Shown here piece by piece: positions 52,246-63,599 of a stretch of DNA of 64,000 nucleotides. The stretch is from Asparagopsis taxiformis. Taxonomy: Eukaryota > Rhodophyta > Florideophyceae > Bonnemaisoniales > Bonnemaisoniaceae. Each line of letters begins with the position of its first letter. Position 1 is the first letter of the stretch. Under the pieces are notes generated by a model, which was not told the DNA's origin, ran no database searches, and worked only from the letters and a program-made list of their open reading frames with translations. The stretch covers positions 1-64,000 of the forward strand of contig JALQPE010002635.1 of NCBI GenBank assembly GCA_030407315.1. The letters run 5' to 3'. The position numbers and the translations under genes are program-made.

Positions 52246-53703
52246 CTAGTATCTCTTCTCATCCAAATTGGGCTTCCAGTTCAGTGGATGAGTTTCCTTT
52301 GTTGCTTCTTCATCCTCCTTCCACATCTTAATTGTCTTATCAGCCTCGCAGGTAATTAATCGACTTCCGCTTCTATCAAATGCCATTGCAAATATTCCTG
52401 CTTCACAGTCTAAACTTCCGGGTTGTACGCGCGTCTTCTCTGTCTGAAAGCAATGCGCCGCCGCATAGTCCCACATGCAGAGCGTTCCGTTATCGCCCCC
52501 ACTCGCCATGACACCGTCCTCATTCACCGCGAGTGCATTTACAAGCCCGTCGTGTTGGGTCAGATTGCGCATGAATGTACCCTGTGGCAGCCCCCAGGTC
52601 TTTATCGCATCGGCTGACGCACTGGCAAATGAAAATAAGCGCGGATGTCTCACGAGTGCTCTCACACCTTTTTTGTGGTTGGTCAATGTCCCCGAGCAAC
52701 GTCCCGCCGCCAGATCCCACATTCGTATCGTGCTATCCACCGATGCTGATACAATTTGAGGATCGACCACATCTGTCAATAGCGCATTTACTGTATCGCG
52801 ATGGCCAGGTAGCACGAACACGGCCGCTCTGGTTCGGATGTCCCAGACACGAACTGTTGAATCGCGACCACCTGTAACAAGCACGTCAAGTGTCGGATGT
52901 AGAGATGCGCAATAAACTCCGGATAAATGGCCATGATAGTTTCTGATAACTTTGTTCTGTTCCAGATCCCAACACTTGACTGTTTTATCTTCACCCACAG
53001 AAAACATGTATGGGTGTCGTTCTGAGATGACTAAACCCCTCACTGCGGATATATGTCCTGTCAGCGTGAGTTTGAGCCGTCCAGATGCGAGATCCCAAAT
53101 CTTTACGGTCCTGTCCGACGAGCCAGTCGCAAACCAGTGGTTTGACGGATCGACCGCCACAGATCGCACCCAACCGAGATGTCCACTAATCTGTCTAAAC
53201 GGTACCCATGGCGCATGCCATTCCGGCGCGTCCTTCGCAAGCGTCAGTGCATTCTTCGTTGATTCCTTTGTGGACTTTACAATGGCAAGCGTCTCCCTGC
53301 CTACATGGGCTGTTTTCTGTGTAGAACGTACAGCATGCGTGTCGACAGCGTCTATAGCGCGCTGAACAGACGCCTCGAGAGCTCCATGTGCTACGGAGGC
53401 TTCACTATGCCTTATCTCAGTCTTTTCCGGCTCGGCATGCTGTTTTGCTATGAGATCCGACGGAGCGGAACGGGCGGGCGGATGTGATACACGTGGTTGG
53501 CGAGGACGCGGTCGTTTGGAAATTGCAGCCGTGTGTGGAGGGGCATAGTGGCCGTGGCGATAGCGAATTGCCAGGCTCTGGGCGAGTACTTCTGAATCCT
53601 CAGGCGGTGAAACCTCCAGAAGAGCACTTTGCGCGCCGAAAAAGATCTGAGTTGAGGTCCGGTTGTGATCTACTAGCGCCTTTGCGCGCTCCTGGGTGTT
53701 CAT
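52246..53703 (-). CDS. PLRG1: Pleiotropic regulator 1 (PLRG1/PRL1/Prp46) WD40 protein
   Basis: 485 residues from the ATG at 53703. An ATG at 53832 would add 43 residues without family similarity. The N-terminal 200 residues are variable. The seven-bladed WD40 propeller then starts with the near-invariant WHAPW and [15 protein letters not shown], and includes [38 protein letters not shown] and [20 protein letters not shown]. It ends with [19 protein letters not shown] and HPLNWKP. This protein is a core member of the Prp19/NineTeen complex that activates the spliceosome. It is transcribed divergently from the PFK gene across 333 bp. The C-terminal tail is short and acidic/basic. Confidence 0.93.
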   Translation of the reverse strand: MNTQERAKALVDHNRTSTQIFFGAQSALLEVSPPEDSEVLAQSLAIRYRHGHYAPPHTAAISKRPRPRQPRVSHPPARSAPSDLIAKQHAEPEKTEIRHSEASVAHGALEASVQRAIDAVDTHAVRSTQKTAHVGRETLAIVKSTKESTKNALTLAKDAPEWHAPWVPFRQISGHLGWVRSVAVDPSNHWFATGSSDRTVKIWDLASGRLKLTLTGHISAVRGLVISERHPYMFSVGEDKTVKCWDLEQNKVIRNYHGHLSGVYCASLHPTLDVLVTGGRDSTVRVWDIRTRAAVFVLPGHRDTVNALLTDVVDPQIVSASVDSTIRMWDLAAGRCSGTLTNHKKGVRALVRHPRLFSFASASADAIKTWGLPQGTFMRNLTQHDGLVNALAVNEDGVMASGGDNGTLCMWDYAAAHCFQTEKTRVQPGSLDCEAGIFAMAFDRSGSRLITCEADKTIKMWKEDEEATKETHPLNWKPNLDEKRY

Positions 53704-54036
53704 CGCTGCCAACTTTCTTTCGAAGGGGACGGAAGGATGTGATAAGTCAAGTTTTGGTTTCAATTCAGCGCATGAATTATTTTCTGAAATATTGACTGTG
53801 TACGCGAAATAATGAACAGATTTATTCGTCATGTTGGCCAATCAATTTTCCACACGTATTGCGGATGCCATACGGCGCATGTACATTGATCCATAGCGAC
53901 CAATCACAAGTTGAAATACAGAAAAAACTATGCACCGTAGTTACTGAGTATTTACATTACTTTTTCAGGCGATTGTCATTACGTGTCTGATACCTCTCTG
54001 ACGGGCACCAACTCACTCTAAACTATTTCGGTAACG
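53704..54036. promoter_or_regulatory. Bidirectional promoter region, PLRG1 and PFK
   Basis: 333 bp separate the divergent start codons. It is AT-rich around 53930-53970. No TATA box is obvious on either strand. Confidence 0.4.
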
Positions 54037-55877
54037 ATGCCTCATTCGCCCACCAAGACGCAGTCGATCACCATCGCCAGCCTTGCAGTTCCCAAAGCCA
54101 GTTCGTCTGTCAAAATGTCCCGTCCTCCGACAGCAGCCGCGCCCATTGTCCGCACCAAGACGCTTGACACTGTTAACCTCGCACCAGAAGACGATGTACA
54201 GTCGACGCATGATCTGCCAAAAATTATCCGTGATGCACAGGTAACGTACGACGACAACGCGTCCAAGATAACTGCCCCTCGCTTTGCTAAATTCTCCAAG
54301 ATCGTCTTCCCGCGTCCGAGCCAATGTCTCGAACCGCAGCACATTTCCTCCTGGGCCACCGTCGGCTCCTTCCCCAGTCCGCTAGGATCCGACCCCTCCG
54401 GCCAGAGCAACCTCGGCATGAGCTTTGTCGGCGCCAATGAAACCATTCTTGTCGACATTATTTCAGACGCGGAGAACACTACCATGTGCCGCGAATTCTA
54501 CCGTGCAGGTCCCAGAGCGCTGCTCGCTTTTCATCCGCGCAATATGGTCCGTGCATGTATCGTCACCTGCGGCGGTTTGTGTCCTGGCCTTAATTCTGTT
54601 ATTCGTGAGCTGGTGATTACGCTTTCGCAGTTGTATGGCGTTCAGAATATTTCTGGGATTCCATATGGCTATCGTGGATTCTATTCGACCCATCTCAAGC
54701 TTATTCCACTTACGGAGGATAAGGTTCAGTCCATTCATCATGATGGTGGCAGTATATTGGGCTCTTCGCGTGGCGGCCATAATACCAAGATGATTTGCGA
54801 TGCAATCCAGACCATGGGCTTCAATCAGATCTACATTATTGGTGGGGATGGTACCCATCGTGGTGCTGTGAAGATTTTTGAAGAACTCAGGGCCCGTCGC
54901 TATTTGGCTGCAGTTGTAGGCATCCCGAAGACAATTGATAATGACATTGCGTTGATAGACAAGTCATTTGGATTTGACACAGCAGTGGAAGAAGCGCAAC
55001 GAAGCATCAAGTGTGCAAAAACAGAGGCAAAGAGTGCACTTAACGGAATAGGACTCGTGAAACTTATGGGTAGACACTCGGGTCAGATTGCAATGTTTTC
55101 TACGCTCGCATCTAGGGATGTAGATTGCTGTCTCATTCCTGAGGTCAAATTTGAACTTGAAGGTAAGTGTGGTCTTTTCCAGTACATTGAGGATAAGTTA
55201 CGATCGAAGGGGCACATGGTCATTGTGATTGCCGAAGGTGCCGGGCTAGAACTTGTAGAGAAAGAACAAGTCACCACTGGCTTTGACGCGTCAGGGAATA
55301 AGCACTTGCCCGACGTCGGCCTGTGGTTGAAGAATAAGATTAACGAAGATTTTAAGAAGCGTGGAAGGGAGATCAATTTGAAGCTCATCGATCCTACATA
55401 CGAAATTCGCTCCGTCCCTGCTAATGCCAGCGACAATTTGCACTGCTCACTTCTTGCACAAAGCGCTGTTCACGGTGCCATGTACGGCTTTTCAGGGTTT
55501 TCTGTCGGATTGATCAACACACATTTCGTTCTCATCCCCATGGAGGAAATTTGCCATCGCGGACGAACGAAAGGTAAGTGTTCCAGTTTTTCCATCGGCA
55601 TACGCGTTTATTCTTCGATTCTGACTTGGATGTTCATTCCCGTTTTTGATTTGCAGTGGATGTGAAAAGCCGAATGTGGCAACGTGTGATTTCAACAACC
55701 CATCAACCACGTCTCTCGGCCGTCTCTCCCTACAAGAAGGATTCGACTGTGACTAGTGCGATGGAAGACGTCAGCATAACAGCTAATGAACAGATGGTAA
55801 CGATAACAACGCCGGCGGACAGTGAGCCAACCATCGAGGAGCCATACGAAGACGAACAAGTGAAGGCAACGTCTTGA
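54037..55877 (+). CDS. PFK: ATP-dependent 6-phosphofructokinase, plant-type, one intron
   Basis: Two exons (54037-55573 and 55657-55877) joined across an 83-bp intron with GTAAGT and TTGCAG ends; the product is about 585 residues. The core carries TCGGLCPGLNSVIREL, GYRGFYS, the nucleotide loop GGDGTHRGA, PKTIDNDI, LMGRHSG and IPEVKFELEG, plus the C-terminal IDPTYEIRS. Gly in GGDGT, where PPi-dependent enzymes have Asp, with PKTIDND retained, is the pattern of plant-type ATP enzymes. It commits fructose-6-phosphate to glycolysis. The first 100 residues and the last 60 (acidic, Glu/Thr-rich) are outside the core and may be regulatory; no clear transit peptide is seen. Read through the intron, the frame would end early at 55665. 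Confidence 0.92.
55574..55656 (+). other. Spliceosomal intron in PFK
   Basis: 83 bp, GTAAGT donor and TTTGCAG acceptor. Removal joins RTK to VDVKSRMWQRV in frame, and the latter matches the conserved end of plant-type PFKs. Confidence 0.85.
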
Positions 55878-56255
55878 CTGTGTAAGAGGGATTTTGAAGT
55901 GCCGGAGTAGCGAGGATACTGATAGCGGTTTACGTTTGGTGTAGGCTGGACATACAATAATCCAAATGTTGGCATGTACACAAGCGTTATTTGCCTATTC
56001 TCATGTGTTGCTTCGAAAAATGTTCTGCCGTAAGCTTCTCTTGCTACTTGGAGGCAAACCTATCCAAGTCGTTTTCTAGTAAGTGTATGCCGACGCACAG
56101 AGGGAACCTGACACGCACGCAATCAAGTTTTTGTGCCCTTGTCTGCACCGACCGCTAGAAATCGGTTCCATTTGGTGGATGAGCGAAGCTTCGTTCAAAA
56201 ACAAGGAGTTTGGGCGACGAGCAACGAATTGGGGATGAGGTGTATAGTTGAGCGC
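55878..56255. other. Convergent intergenic region, PFK and CorA
   Basis: 378 bp between two stop codons. Nothing recognised beyond 3' flanks. Confidence 0.5.
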
Positions 56256-57281
56256 TCACATCCAGCCCTTCTTCCGAAAAATTATAATCTGAAGCAACAC
56301 CACAACAGCCACAACGACCCAGAAAATGCTGTAACTCCACTTGCCGAGCAGTTCGGGCATGTATTTGAAATTCATCCCTTCAATGCCAGCAAGAAAGGTC
56401 AATGGCACAAATATTGTGGTGACTATTGTTAGCGTCTGCATAACTTCCTGCATTCGATTGTTTTGTCTCGCCAGTTGTAGTTCCAGTAGGGAATGAGCGC
56501 ACAGCCGGTAACTCTCCAAAACGTCTAGAATGAACGACACAATTTCTTGCGCATCCCGCAAATGTCTACTTGAATGTTCTGAAAGCCATTGTTCCGACAG
56601 CATGGAGAGCGTCATGAGGCAGTGGCGCATTGGCCAGATGCTCGTCCTGAGGGCAGCAATATATCGTTTGGACTGTGTGATACGCAACGTAACGTTGCAT
56701 CTACCTTGAAACGCTAGACTCGGGTTGTCTGACAAAATGATCTGTTCGAGTGTGTCCAGTTCCTCACCTGCAAGCTCCAACGCTGGGAAGAAGCTTTCCA
56801 GTAAGGCATGCATGAGAACGAACATCAAGTCTGAAACTTGTTTGTTTCGGACACCGTGCACATTATTGCGGAGGACGTGCAGCAATAGATGAGGTGAGTG
56901 TGTCCGCGAATTTGGACCTGACTGCACGCAAACGACCACTTTGTCCGTGCAGAGAAGTGCTGTTTGGAGCAAGTTGCTCCGGACGGGGAGATGGGCAACG
57001 ACAAGGAGAGTGTTCTCGTACAGTCGTACATAGGGGCGTGCTGAGGGAGTTACTACGGCGCGAAGAGCATCAGGATGCAGTTGATGGTGTTTTTCGAGGA
57101 GATGAGAGATGCGCGATTCAATTTGGCGGAGATGGATGTAGCGCGTTGTGTATGGTGTATGCAGCACGGTCGACAGAGTAGATAGGTCGTGACAGTGAAA
57201 ATGTTCAACGGTCGTGGAGTCATAGTCTATGACGGTAGCTAATGGAGATGTAGTTGGACGATGTTGCGACTGGCGGAGCAT
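56256..57281 (-). CDS. CorA-type magnesium/divalent cation transporter
   Basis: 341 residues. A soluble N-terminal domain of about 260 residues ends in the long stalk helix (LLELQLARQNNRMQEVMQTLT). Two C-terminal transmembrane helices follow, TIVTTIFVPLTFLAGIEGMNF and SYSIFWVVVAVVVLLQIIIF, separated by the signature loop GMNFKYMPEL. The GMN selectivity motif is intact. The protein ends in a short basic tail (RKKGWM). CorA proteins form pentameric Mg2+ channels. The GMNFxYMPEL form resembles bacterial CorA and some fungal and algal members more than mitochondrial MRS2. No clear targeting peptide is visible, so the membrane cannot be assigned. Divergent from the AMPK gamma gene. Confidence 0.88.
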   Translation of the reverse strand: MLRQSQHRPTTSPLATVIDYDSTTVEHFHCHDLSTLSTVLHTPYTTRYIHLRQIESRISHLLEKHHQLHPDALRAVVTPSARPYVRLYENTLLVVAHLPVRSNLLQTALLCTDKVVVCVQSGPNSRTHSPHLLLHVLRNNVHGVRNKQVSDLMFVLMHALLESFFPALELAGEELDTLEQIILSDNPSLAFQGRCNVTLRITQSKRYIAALRTSIWPMRHCLMTLSMLSEQWLSEHSSRHLRDAQEIVSFILDVLESYRLCAHSLLELQLARQNNRMQEVMQTLTIVTTIFVPLTFLAGIEGMNFKYMPELLGKWSYSIFWVVVAVVVLLQIIIFRKKGWM

Positions 57282-57842
57282 GATGCTGGCAGTAGAAGGT
57301 CATGACGATTGTTGGCGGTGTAGTGATGGACGACGAGTTTTGAAGAGGGTAGGAAAGATGGAACGGTGGCTGGCGACTTGGAACGATGGCAGAGCGGAAG
57401 TGGTGTGAGATGATTTCGAAGAAGAAGATTTACTGGTTGAACGTCTGCAGTGATGCACGATATACTAGTGAGTAGACTGAATCATTGCGGCTACTGTCTC
57501 TGACCGGGTGTCGCAGTAAAGTCGGGCATTGATCACGACATCCCAATAGCGGAACGTGGCGTCAAAGTTGCATGTAGTGTCAGGCTGTCTCGCATGAACC
57601 TTTTGATAGGTAGTCGTGACGGACTTGGCGGAAAGCAGACTTCGGCGCGTGTGAATGGACGAAAACTGGACAACAAGCGCACAACTGACTGTACAGTAGT
57701 AAAAAAAGTTGATAAATTATGTGCCCATAAATCCCAAACTGCCACCATCGCAGTAACTCGTTTCTGCCCGCAAGCGCCAATCTCACCCGTTCAACCTTAT
57801 ATCACTTCGACTATCGGCCACCATCCACGCGCGTCGCGCGTC
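57282..57842. promoter_or_regulatory. Bidirectional promoter region, CorA and SNF4
   Basis: 561 bp between divergent start codons. No clear TATA box. No other feature seen. Confidence 0.4.
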
Positions 57843-58897
57843 ATGGCTACCGACGATGCCATGGACGTCGAGTCCAGTGCAGCATTCGGTATGGAAGTCG
57901 ACCGCGGTGCAGACCGCTATGCGCAGTCTCTTCAATTGGCCCGCCGCGTCGTGGTGGCTTTCATGCGCGACCGTCGCGCCGAAGAGATCGTGCCTGTCAA
58001 TTCGCGCGTTGTCGTCATCGACGCCAACATCACACTCCGTCAGGCGTTTCGTGCCTTATTGCAGAACGGTATGTCATGCGATTTACTCATCCGTCACTCA
58101 CAACCGCAATCACTAACTGGTTCCTAGGTGTCCGAGCTGCGCCCGTGATCGACACATCGACCAATGCCTATACCAGCATGATTTCTGTGTCGGACATTGT
58201 GGACACATTGCTCCACTTCTATTTCACATCGCCCACGGCCATTGCGCAGGGCCTCTCTGAAAACACTGTATCGCTGTGGTACACACTTCACCCGCCGGCG
58301 CCGTTCCAGTATGCTCCTGCTGAAGCGACTTTGTACGACGCTTGCATCCAGTTACGCGATTTGCGCATCCACCGATTGCCAATCCTTTCTCAATGTGGCA
58401 CATTGCTCTACACTCTCGGCCATCGACGCGTGCTCCGCTTTCTTCACGCGCAATTTGGCGGTGCCGATGCGCATGCAGGGCGAATGTTCACCCTCAGCAT
58501 ATCGTCTCTCGCGATCGGAACGTATACAGCAATTGATACCGTGCGTGATACAGACAGTGTTGTCAGCTGCCTCCAGGCGATGAAGACTCGCAATTTATCT
58601 GCCGTACCTGTTGTGAACGAACGCACAGAGCTTGTCAACGTCTTTTCTCGCACGGATTCTGCCGCGTTTGTCTCGGCTGACGTCGCCGAATTGCTGGAGC
58701 GCCCCGTTGCGGAGGTACTGGCCGAGTGCAGACCATTTGTTGCCGCGACTTGCCGACGGGAGGATAGTCTTGGCGTTGTTTTTGAAAAGTTTGAACAGTC
58801 TGGCCGACATAGATTGTACGTCGTGAACGATGCCGCTGTTGTAGAGGGCGTCGTCTCTCTTAGTGATTTGTTGCGCTATTTTCTGGATGCGTTCTAA
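57843..58897 (+). CDS. SNF4: SNF1/AMPK gamma regulatory subunit (four CBS motifs)
   Basis: Exons 57843-58068 and 58128-58897 encode about 331 residues. A 59-bp intron separates QN-G from VRAAPVID. CBS1 contains VVVIDANITLRQAFRALL and SMISVSDIVDTLLHF. CBS2 has ATLYDACIQLRDLRIHRLPI. CBS3 has DTDSVVSCLQAMKTRNLSAVPV and VFSRTD. CBS4 has HRLYVVNDAAVVEGVVSLSDLLRYF. The length and four-CBS architecture match the energy-sensing gamma subunit of the SNF1/AMPK kinase, which binds adenine nucleotides and controls the kinase alpha subunit in cytosol and nucleus. The N-terminus is short, as in yeast Snf4. Confidence 0.9.
58069..58127 (+). other. Spliceosomal intron in SNF4
   Basis: 59 bp, GTATGT donor, TTCCTAG acceptor, and a branch-point-like CTAAC at 58113-58117, 10 bases before the acceptor. 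Splicing restores the frame within CBS1. Confidence 0.88.
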
Positions 58898-59727
58898 GAC
58901 CACGTGCGAAGCTCATGAGTTCGCCGCGTGACACAAGTGCTATTTAAAGCATCTCTTTGCTTTTGATCAGACCAGTCCATACGTGTGCACCACGCCGCAC
59001 CTGCGCTGGTGATGCACCGCGGATGGATCTACAAGTTTACTTTATTTGATGTAACCAGCCAAAGCCGTTCATGTTTTCGTGGCAATCGTCAAGTGTTTCG
59101 AAAGGCACCCCCGTTATGTCGGTTACCGCGCTCGCAAGAGCCAGCTAAGCCAACAATAGCCACCGCATTGAGAAGCTATGCGTAATGTTTTGATATCAAG
59201 GCAGGACAAGTAGTAACTCTATGTTTTGTGTGCCCACACTCTACAAATGAACCAACTTTACGTTTGCAAGAATTTTGTAACATAGATCTCACCGCTTAAC
59301 CAGATTTGTTTTACTCTCAGGCTGCGAACGGCTTAAACTTTTTCAAACTCGCGTAGCGTGCGAGGCTCATTCATCTACATGATAGCTATGCGTTCTGCAT
59401 GATGAATCTGCAGAACGACTGTTTCCCAGTCAAGTTGCGCAACGCAGCGGCCTGCTACGATCAGTTTGTCAGTCTTGGAGTGCAGCGTCTACTGCGAGTC
59501 GGTTGACTCGATTTAGATACCCACCGCCAAATTACCCGTTTGCAGCGATCAGCAATCTGTGGAGAAACTTTTGATAGTCTGTCCATATTCACAACATGTC
59601 ATTTCCAACAAAAACCGTGCTGCATCCTCGCCAATCCACGTCCCGACCCACCGTCGACCTTTGGTGCACAACTCGCACCTCAGCTGCACCCACCGCCAGA
59701 ACCCGCTTCACATTTGATACATATCAA
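58898..59727. other. Convergent intergenic region, SNF4 and LSM14
   Basis: 830 bp with only short frames. Nothing recognised. Confidence 0.5.
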
Positions 59728-60951
59728 CTATGCGCGTTCCGATTCGTCATTACGCGTCGGCGCCGGTCTAGATCCGTACGGATAACCTCTGCCTCCACTC
59801 CTGTTTCGCCCACGGTTCGCATTCCTACGCCCCCTATTGCGGTACGAGCGATGACGGTAACCTCCAGTCTCTCCAAATGTCTCAAAGTCGGTCGCGCGAC
59901 GTTGCGCGGCATTCGTCCTGTCCGAGCCAACGGTTTTATCTGTGGCCAGGTCGTCGAAGAACGACTTTGACTTGTCGTAACGCACCTCGACGGGCGGGAA
60001 GGTGTCGGTACTACCATCGTTTTCTGCAGATTGGATGGTCGCCTTGGAGAACTTGGAGTTCATGGTTGCAAAATCAAAGTCTTCGTCCGGAATTTTTATT
60101 CCTGGACCGCGACGCCAGTTTCGACGCGGACGGCTAGACGAGTTTGGACCGCCGTTCTGTCGGCCATTCGGAGGCCTCTGATTGTTGCGCGTACTTGCAC
60201 CCGCGCCATTAGGAACGTTTTGATGAGGCAACTGTTGCTCAGACGAGTTACCGTTGGAACCGTTCTGAATCTGGCTGTTATCGCCGTCACGCTTGCTCGG
60301 GTCCGCTGGAAGCGGGCGACGGGAATTTTGCGCACGTGCCGGGACGGGTTGCGCACCGGATACTGACGGTGATTTGTGCTCGTCTGAACGCTGCGGCTTT
60401 TTCGCTTCGAGGTCCTGACCTGGAGGGGGGCCCCATGCGCGCGGGGTCGGAAGATGGGCAGGAACTGGCGCGGACGGCGTCGGCGGAGGTGCGGATTTGA
60501 CTGCGGGCGGCGATTCTTTTGGTTCGGGTTTCGGCAGCTGAGGAGTCGGCTGCTGCGCAGGTGCGGGCACAGGTTGGGGCTCGGGAGCGGCTGGTGATGA
60601 TTTAGATTGTGTAGTTTGCGTAGGTTTCACGGCGTCAGTCGTCGTTTCGCGCGATGGGGTCGGGAGAAACTGCAAGTCGAGAATATCTGGACCGCGGAAT
60701 ATGATGAAGGAATATACATGAGTTGATGGTTCGACAGGACCTTCTTCACGATGACGACCTTCGGTGCCGAAAGACTTTACGTCTTTGAGAGCGACAGTGC
60801 TGGCTTTTGTGTCAATGGTGTACAGGGTGCCTACATAGCGAATACCGCTGCGTGAGATGAGGGAGATTAGACTGCCGACGTAAGGCACCTTTGGAGCAGA
60901 GGAGGCTGCGGGAGCTGGAGCAGGGGCGGCGACTGGTTGTGAGTCGGACAT
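59728..60951 (-). CDS. LSM14: LSM14/Scd6/RAP55 translational repressor
   Basis: 407 residues from the ATG at 60951 ([12 protein letters not shown]); the frame extends 20 codons upstream without family similarity. The N-terminal Lsm domain includes [20 protein letters not shown] and [18 protein letters not shown] Pro/Gln-rich linker follows. Then come the DFDF-type box ([14 protein letters not shown]), the FFD box ([12 protein letters not shown]), the TFG box ([12 protein letters not shown]) and a C-terminal Arg/Gly-rich tail ([17 protein letters not shown]). This order is diagnostic. Scd6/LSM14 binds eIF4G or DDX6/Dhh1 and promotes mRNA repression, decapping and P-body assembly in the cytoplasm. 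Confidence 0.92.
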   Translation of the reverse strand: MSDSQPVAAPAPAPAASSAPKVPYVGSLISLISRSGIRYVGTLYTIDTKASTVALKDVKSFGTEGRHREEGPVEPSTHVYSFIIFRGPDILDLQFLPTPSRETTTDAVKPTQTTQSKSSPAAPEPQPVPAPAQQPTPQLPKPEPKESPPAVKSAPPPTPSAPVPAHLPTPRAWGPPPGQDLEAKKPQRSDEHKSPSVSGAQPVPARAQNSRRPLPADPSKRDGDNSQIQNGSNGNSSEQQLPHQNVPNGAGASTRNNQRPPNGRQNGGPNSSSRPRRNWRRGPGIKIPDEDFDFATMNSKFSKATIQSAENDGSTDTFPPVEVRYDKSKSFFDDLATDKTVGSDRTNAAQRRATDFETFGETGGYRHRSYRNRGRRNANRGRNRSGGRGYPYGSRPAPTRNDESERA

Positions 60952-61136
60952 GGCGATGCGTCGGGAAGAGTAGTGCGGGTGTGAAAGAGCGAGTGCGTTG
61001 AAAGGGTTCAAATCTGGAAGATGAGAGATTTATAACTTTGTTCTGTTCTAATCGATGGAATTAGATTAGAGATCTATTTTCTGCATCATATGTTAATTGG
61101 GCATTTAATCGGCCGCAGCATTTCGACGACCTTTGC

Positions 61137-62141
61137 CTAAGCCTCTTTGTGTTCCAGAGAGGATAGTCTCAGGAAGTAGGCGCCCAAAAACACAACCATG
61201 AACACAAGACCGGTGTGCATTGCGACAGCGCCAGACGTCGTCACCGCATCGCCGGTTGTAAACTTGCCAAACTGCACAATACCGAAAATCAGCAGCATAT
61301 ACACAAAAACGGTTGCAGTTCCCACGTAATACGCCGAACCAACTTTCCTGTTCCGTATTGCCAGCAAGATTCCAACGCCGCCCCACAGGAACATCACGCC
61401 GCCAGTCACAGTTGTCAGCGCGGGCAGCACACTGACATTGGGCGGCGATACAAACGGAGTTTCCAACTCGCCGCCATTGTCGGCTGCAATGCTCACAATC
61501 AAACCGGTTGTAAACGTCCACACGCCAGACATGAGCAGATTCCAATTCCAGAACACGGCCCTCATTTGCGATCCCTTGCGTTGCATGAGAAAGTCTTTGC
61601 CGGAACCGGCAACGACCAATCGTGCCAAGAAGATAAACTGGCCGCCCTGCAGCGCGAGACAAAAGTTGAACGATGTTAGCAGCCCCATGATGATCACGGC
61701 GCGATTCTGGCTGAGCGACAAACCGTCCACCATGGGTGTTTCGAGATCGACAGCATCAAATATTGGGATGACGAAGATGTAGATTGCAAAGACGTAGTAG
61801 CCGAGTACGGTCTGGATAAGCATGACGATTTTGGTGACCGGGGTGCTGTACCATTTGAGCAAAAGTGCGGATATGCCGACGAGAAAGCCGAGAAGGCCGA
61901 AGATTACTTCGGAGAGTGCTGCGGAGAATAGGACGATTTTGGACGGTCGACCGGAGGAGAAGAGATCAACGGACGGTGCTGTGTCATTGAATCGAATGGC
62001 TCCTTCATTGTATACGAGTATAGACCAGAGGGAGAGCAAAGCGGCGGCTTCGAGAAATTCGATAGAGTCGACGGGAGATTGCTGTTTCACCTGAGCGTTG
62101 TCGTCGGCTGCAGGCGGTGGGGCGGTTTCGAGCGCTTCCAT
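61137..62141 (-). CDS. Multi-pass membrane protein of unknown function, copy 1
   Basis: 334 residues from the ATG at 62141 (MEALETAPPPAADD). About eight hydrophobic segments are visible, for example FLEAAALLSLWSILVY, VLFSAALSEVIFGLLGFLVG, TVLGYYVFAIYIFVIPIF, LLTSFNFCLALQGGQFIFLA, VMFLWGGVGILLAI and LVFMVVFLGAYFL. No family is recognised and no catalytic motif stands out. It is closely similar along its whole length to the gene at 62613, same strand, so the two are a tandem duplication. A TATATATA-like box (minus strand) near 62200-62209 lies about 60 bp upstream. Compartment unknown: no clear cleavable signal, and the N-terminus is acidic and presumably cytosolic. Confidence 0.82.
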   Translation of the reverse strand: MEALETAPPPAADDNAQVKQQSPVDSIEFLEAAALLSLWSILVYNEGAIRFNDTAPSVDLFSSGRPSKIVLFSAALSEVIFGLLGFLVGISALLLKWYSTPVTKIVMLIQTVLGYYVFAIYIFVIPIFDAVDLETPMVDGLSLSQNRAVIIMGLLTSFNFCLALQGGQFIFLARLVVAGSGKDFLMQRKGSQMRAVFWNWNLLMSGVWTFTTGLIVSIAADNGGELETPFVSPPNVSVLPALTTVTGGVMFLWGGVGILLAIRNRKVGSAYYVGTATVFVYMLLIFGIVQFGKFTTGDAVTTSGAVAMHTGLVFMVVFLGAYFLRLSSLEHKEA

Positions 62142-62612
62142 TTTGGCGGATGGAGTCGGTTGTGTGTACACTGAGCAGTTTGATGTGCACAGTGCATAGT
62201 ATATATAATAACGGACATAGCGTCATGGTTGTGGACAGATGCAGGCGGAAGACCAAGGTGTCCGAAAGGCTAAGCACTGGACGCGCTGGACCGGACAGTT
62301 CTGGACAGACATGACTGGACGCGGAGAGAAAAAAAAAGTTTGCCAATGGAGATGGAGGAACAATCTGAGGAGGGCACGCGCTGGAAATGGATTGGAAACT
62401 GTGTGGAGTGTGATGGGGAAGGTATCATGGTCGATGATGATGGGCAGACAGACAGGCAGGCAGGCAGTGCGCGATGAGTGACAACGGCCAGCTGGCTGGT
62501 TTATTTTTATCAAAGTTAACAAATGACATTTTTTTATTTCACCTACAAACAAATAGCGCCGCCTCGGAAAACTATTAACACACATCCTTGTCCAACGCAC
62601 TGACAAACGGCG
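62142..62612. other. Spacer between the tandem membrane-protein genes
   Basis: Holds the copy 1 promoter, with a TATA-like run at 62200-62209 (minus strand), and a (GGCA)n-like microsatellite at 62445-62466. No gene. Confidence 0.5.
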
Positions 62613-63599
62613 TTACATCTTCTCGTCCTGCTCCCGTTCGGACACGATCAAGAAATAGGCGCCCATGAACACGACCATGAACACGAGGCCATTATGCAGC
62701 GCCACGGCGCCGGACGGTCCTCCGAACAGGCCAAACTGCACGATGCCATAGTTTAAAAACGCCGACACGTACACATAGGCGGTGACGAAATAGTACAACT
62801 TGGGCACCGCCATACCACTGGCGCCCAGAAAGGCGCCGACGCCTCCCCACAGCAGCAGCAACAGGCCGGTCCACACGGTGAGCCCTGGCAGAACGCCGAC
62901 ATTGGGCGGCGAAATATACGGATCGGATAATCGACCACTTTCAGTCGCATTGGCGGACACGATCGCGCCGGTGATGAGCGTCCACAGCCCCGAAAAGGCC
63001 ATATTGGCATTCCAGAAGATGGAGCGCATACGCGCGCCGTTCTGCTGTCTGAGAAAGTCCTTGTGTGTGCCCGCGACGATGAGACGGGCCATAAACACAA
63101 ATTGGCCGCCCTGTAGCGCGAGACAGAAGTGGAACGAGGTGAGCAGACCCATGACGAGCACGGCGCGACTCTGCGATAGCGAGAGACCGGGCACGATGGG
63201 CATGTCGAGATCGACGGTGTCGAAGATCGGCTTCACGAAGACGTAGACGACAAACACATAGTAGCCGAGCACGGTTTGGATGAGCATGAGCGCTTTGGTT
63301 GCGGCGGTGCTGTACCAGCGGAGCGTGAAGGCGGCCACGCCGACAAGGAAGCCGAGGAGCCCGAAGATCACCTCGGAGAGCGCGGCGGTGAAGAGGATGA
63401 ACTTTGAGGGACGGCCGGCCTCGAGAAGCTGTATGGACGGCTTGGTGTCGTTGAGTCGGATGGAGCCCTCGTTGATGACGAGGAGAGACCAGACGGTGAG
63501 CAGGGCGGCGGCTTCGAGGAAGGCGATCGATTTGGACGGCGGGGTCGGGATCATCTTTGTGTCGGGCTCCATTTGGAGTTGGTCGTGATCGGCGTCCAT
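62613..63599 (-). CDS. Multi-pass membrane protein of unknown function, copy 2
   Basis: 328 residues from the ATG at 63599 (MDADHDQLQMEPD); the frame continues 37 codons upstream but without similarity to copy 1. It shares with copy 1 the blocks FLEAAALL.xWSxLVxNEGxIRxNDT, GRPSKxxLFxAALSEVIFGLLGFLVG, DGLSLSQxRAV-like, LALQGGQFxFxARLxVAG and the ending GLVFMVVFxGAYFL. These conserved loops suggest functional sites, but I cannot name a family. Coding bases are richer in GC than in copy 1, so the duplication is not recent. Confidence 0.82.
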   Translation of the reverse strand: MDADHDQLQMEPDTKMIPTPPSKSIAFLEAAALLTVWSLLVINEGSIRLNDTKPSIQLLEAGRPSKFILFTAALSEVIFGLLGFLVGVAAFTLRWYSTAATKALMLIQTVLGYYVFVVYVFVKPIFDTVDLDMPIVPGLSLSQSRAVLVMGLLTSFHFCLALQGGQFVFMARLIVAGTHKDFLRQQNGARMRSIFWNANMAFSGLWTLITGAIVSANATESGRLSDPYISPPNVGVLPGLTVWTGLLLLLWGGVGAFLGASGMAVPKLYYFVTAYVYVSAFLNYGIVQFGLFGGPSGAVALHNGLVFMVVFMGAYFLIVSEREQDEKM

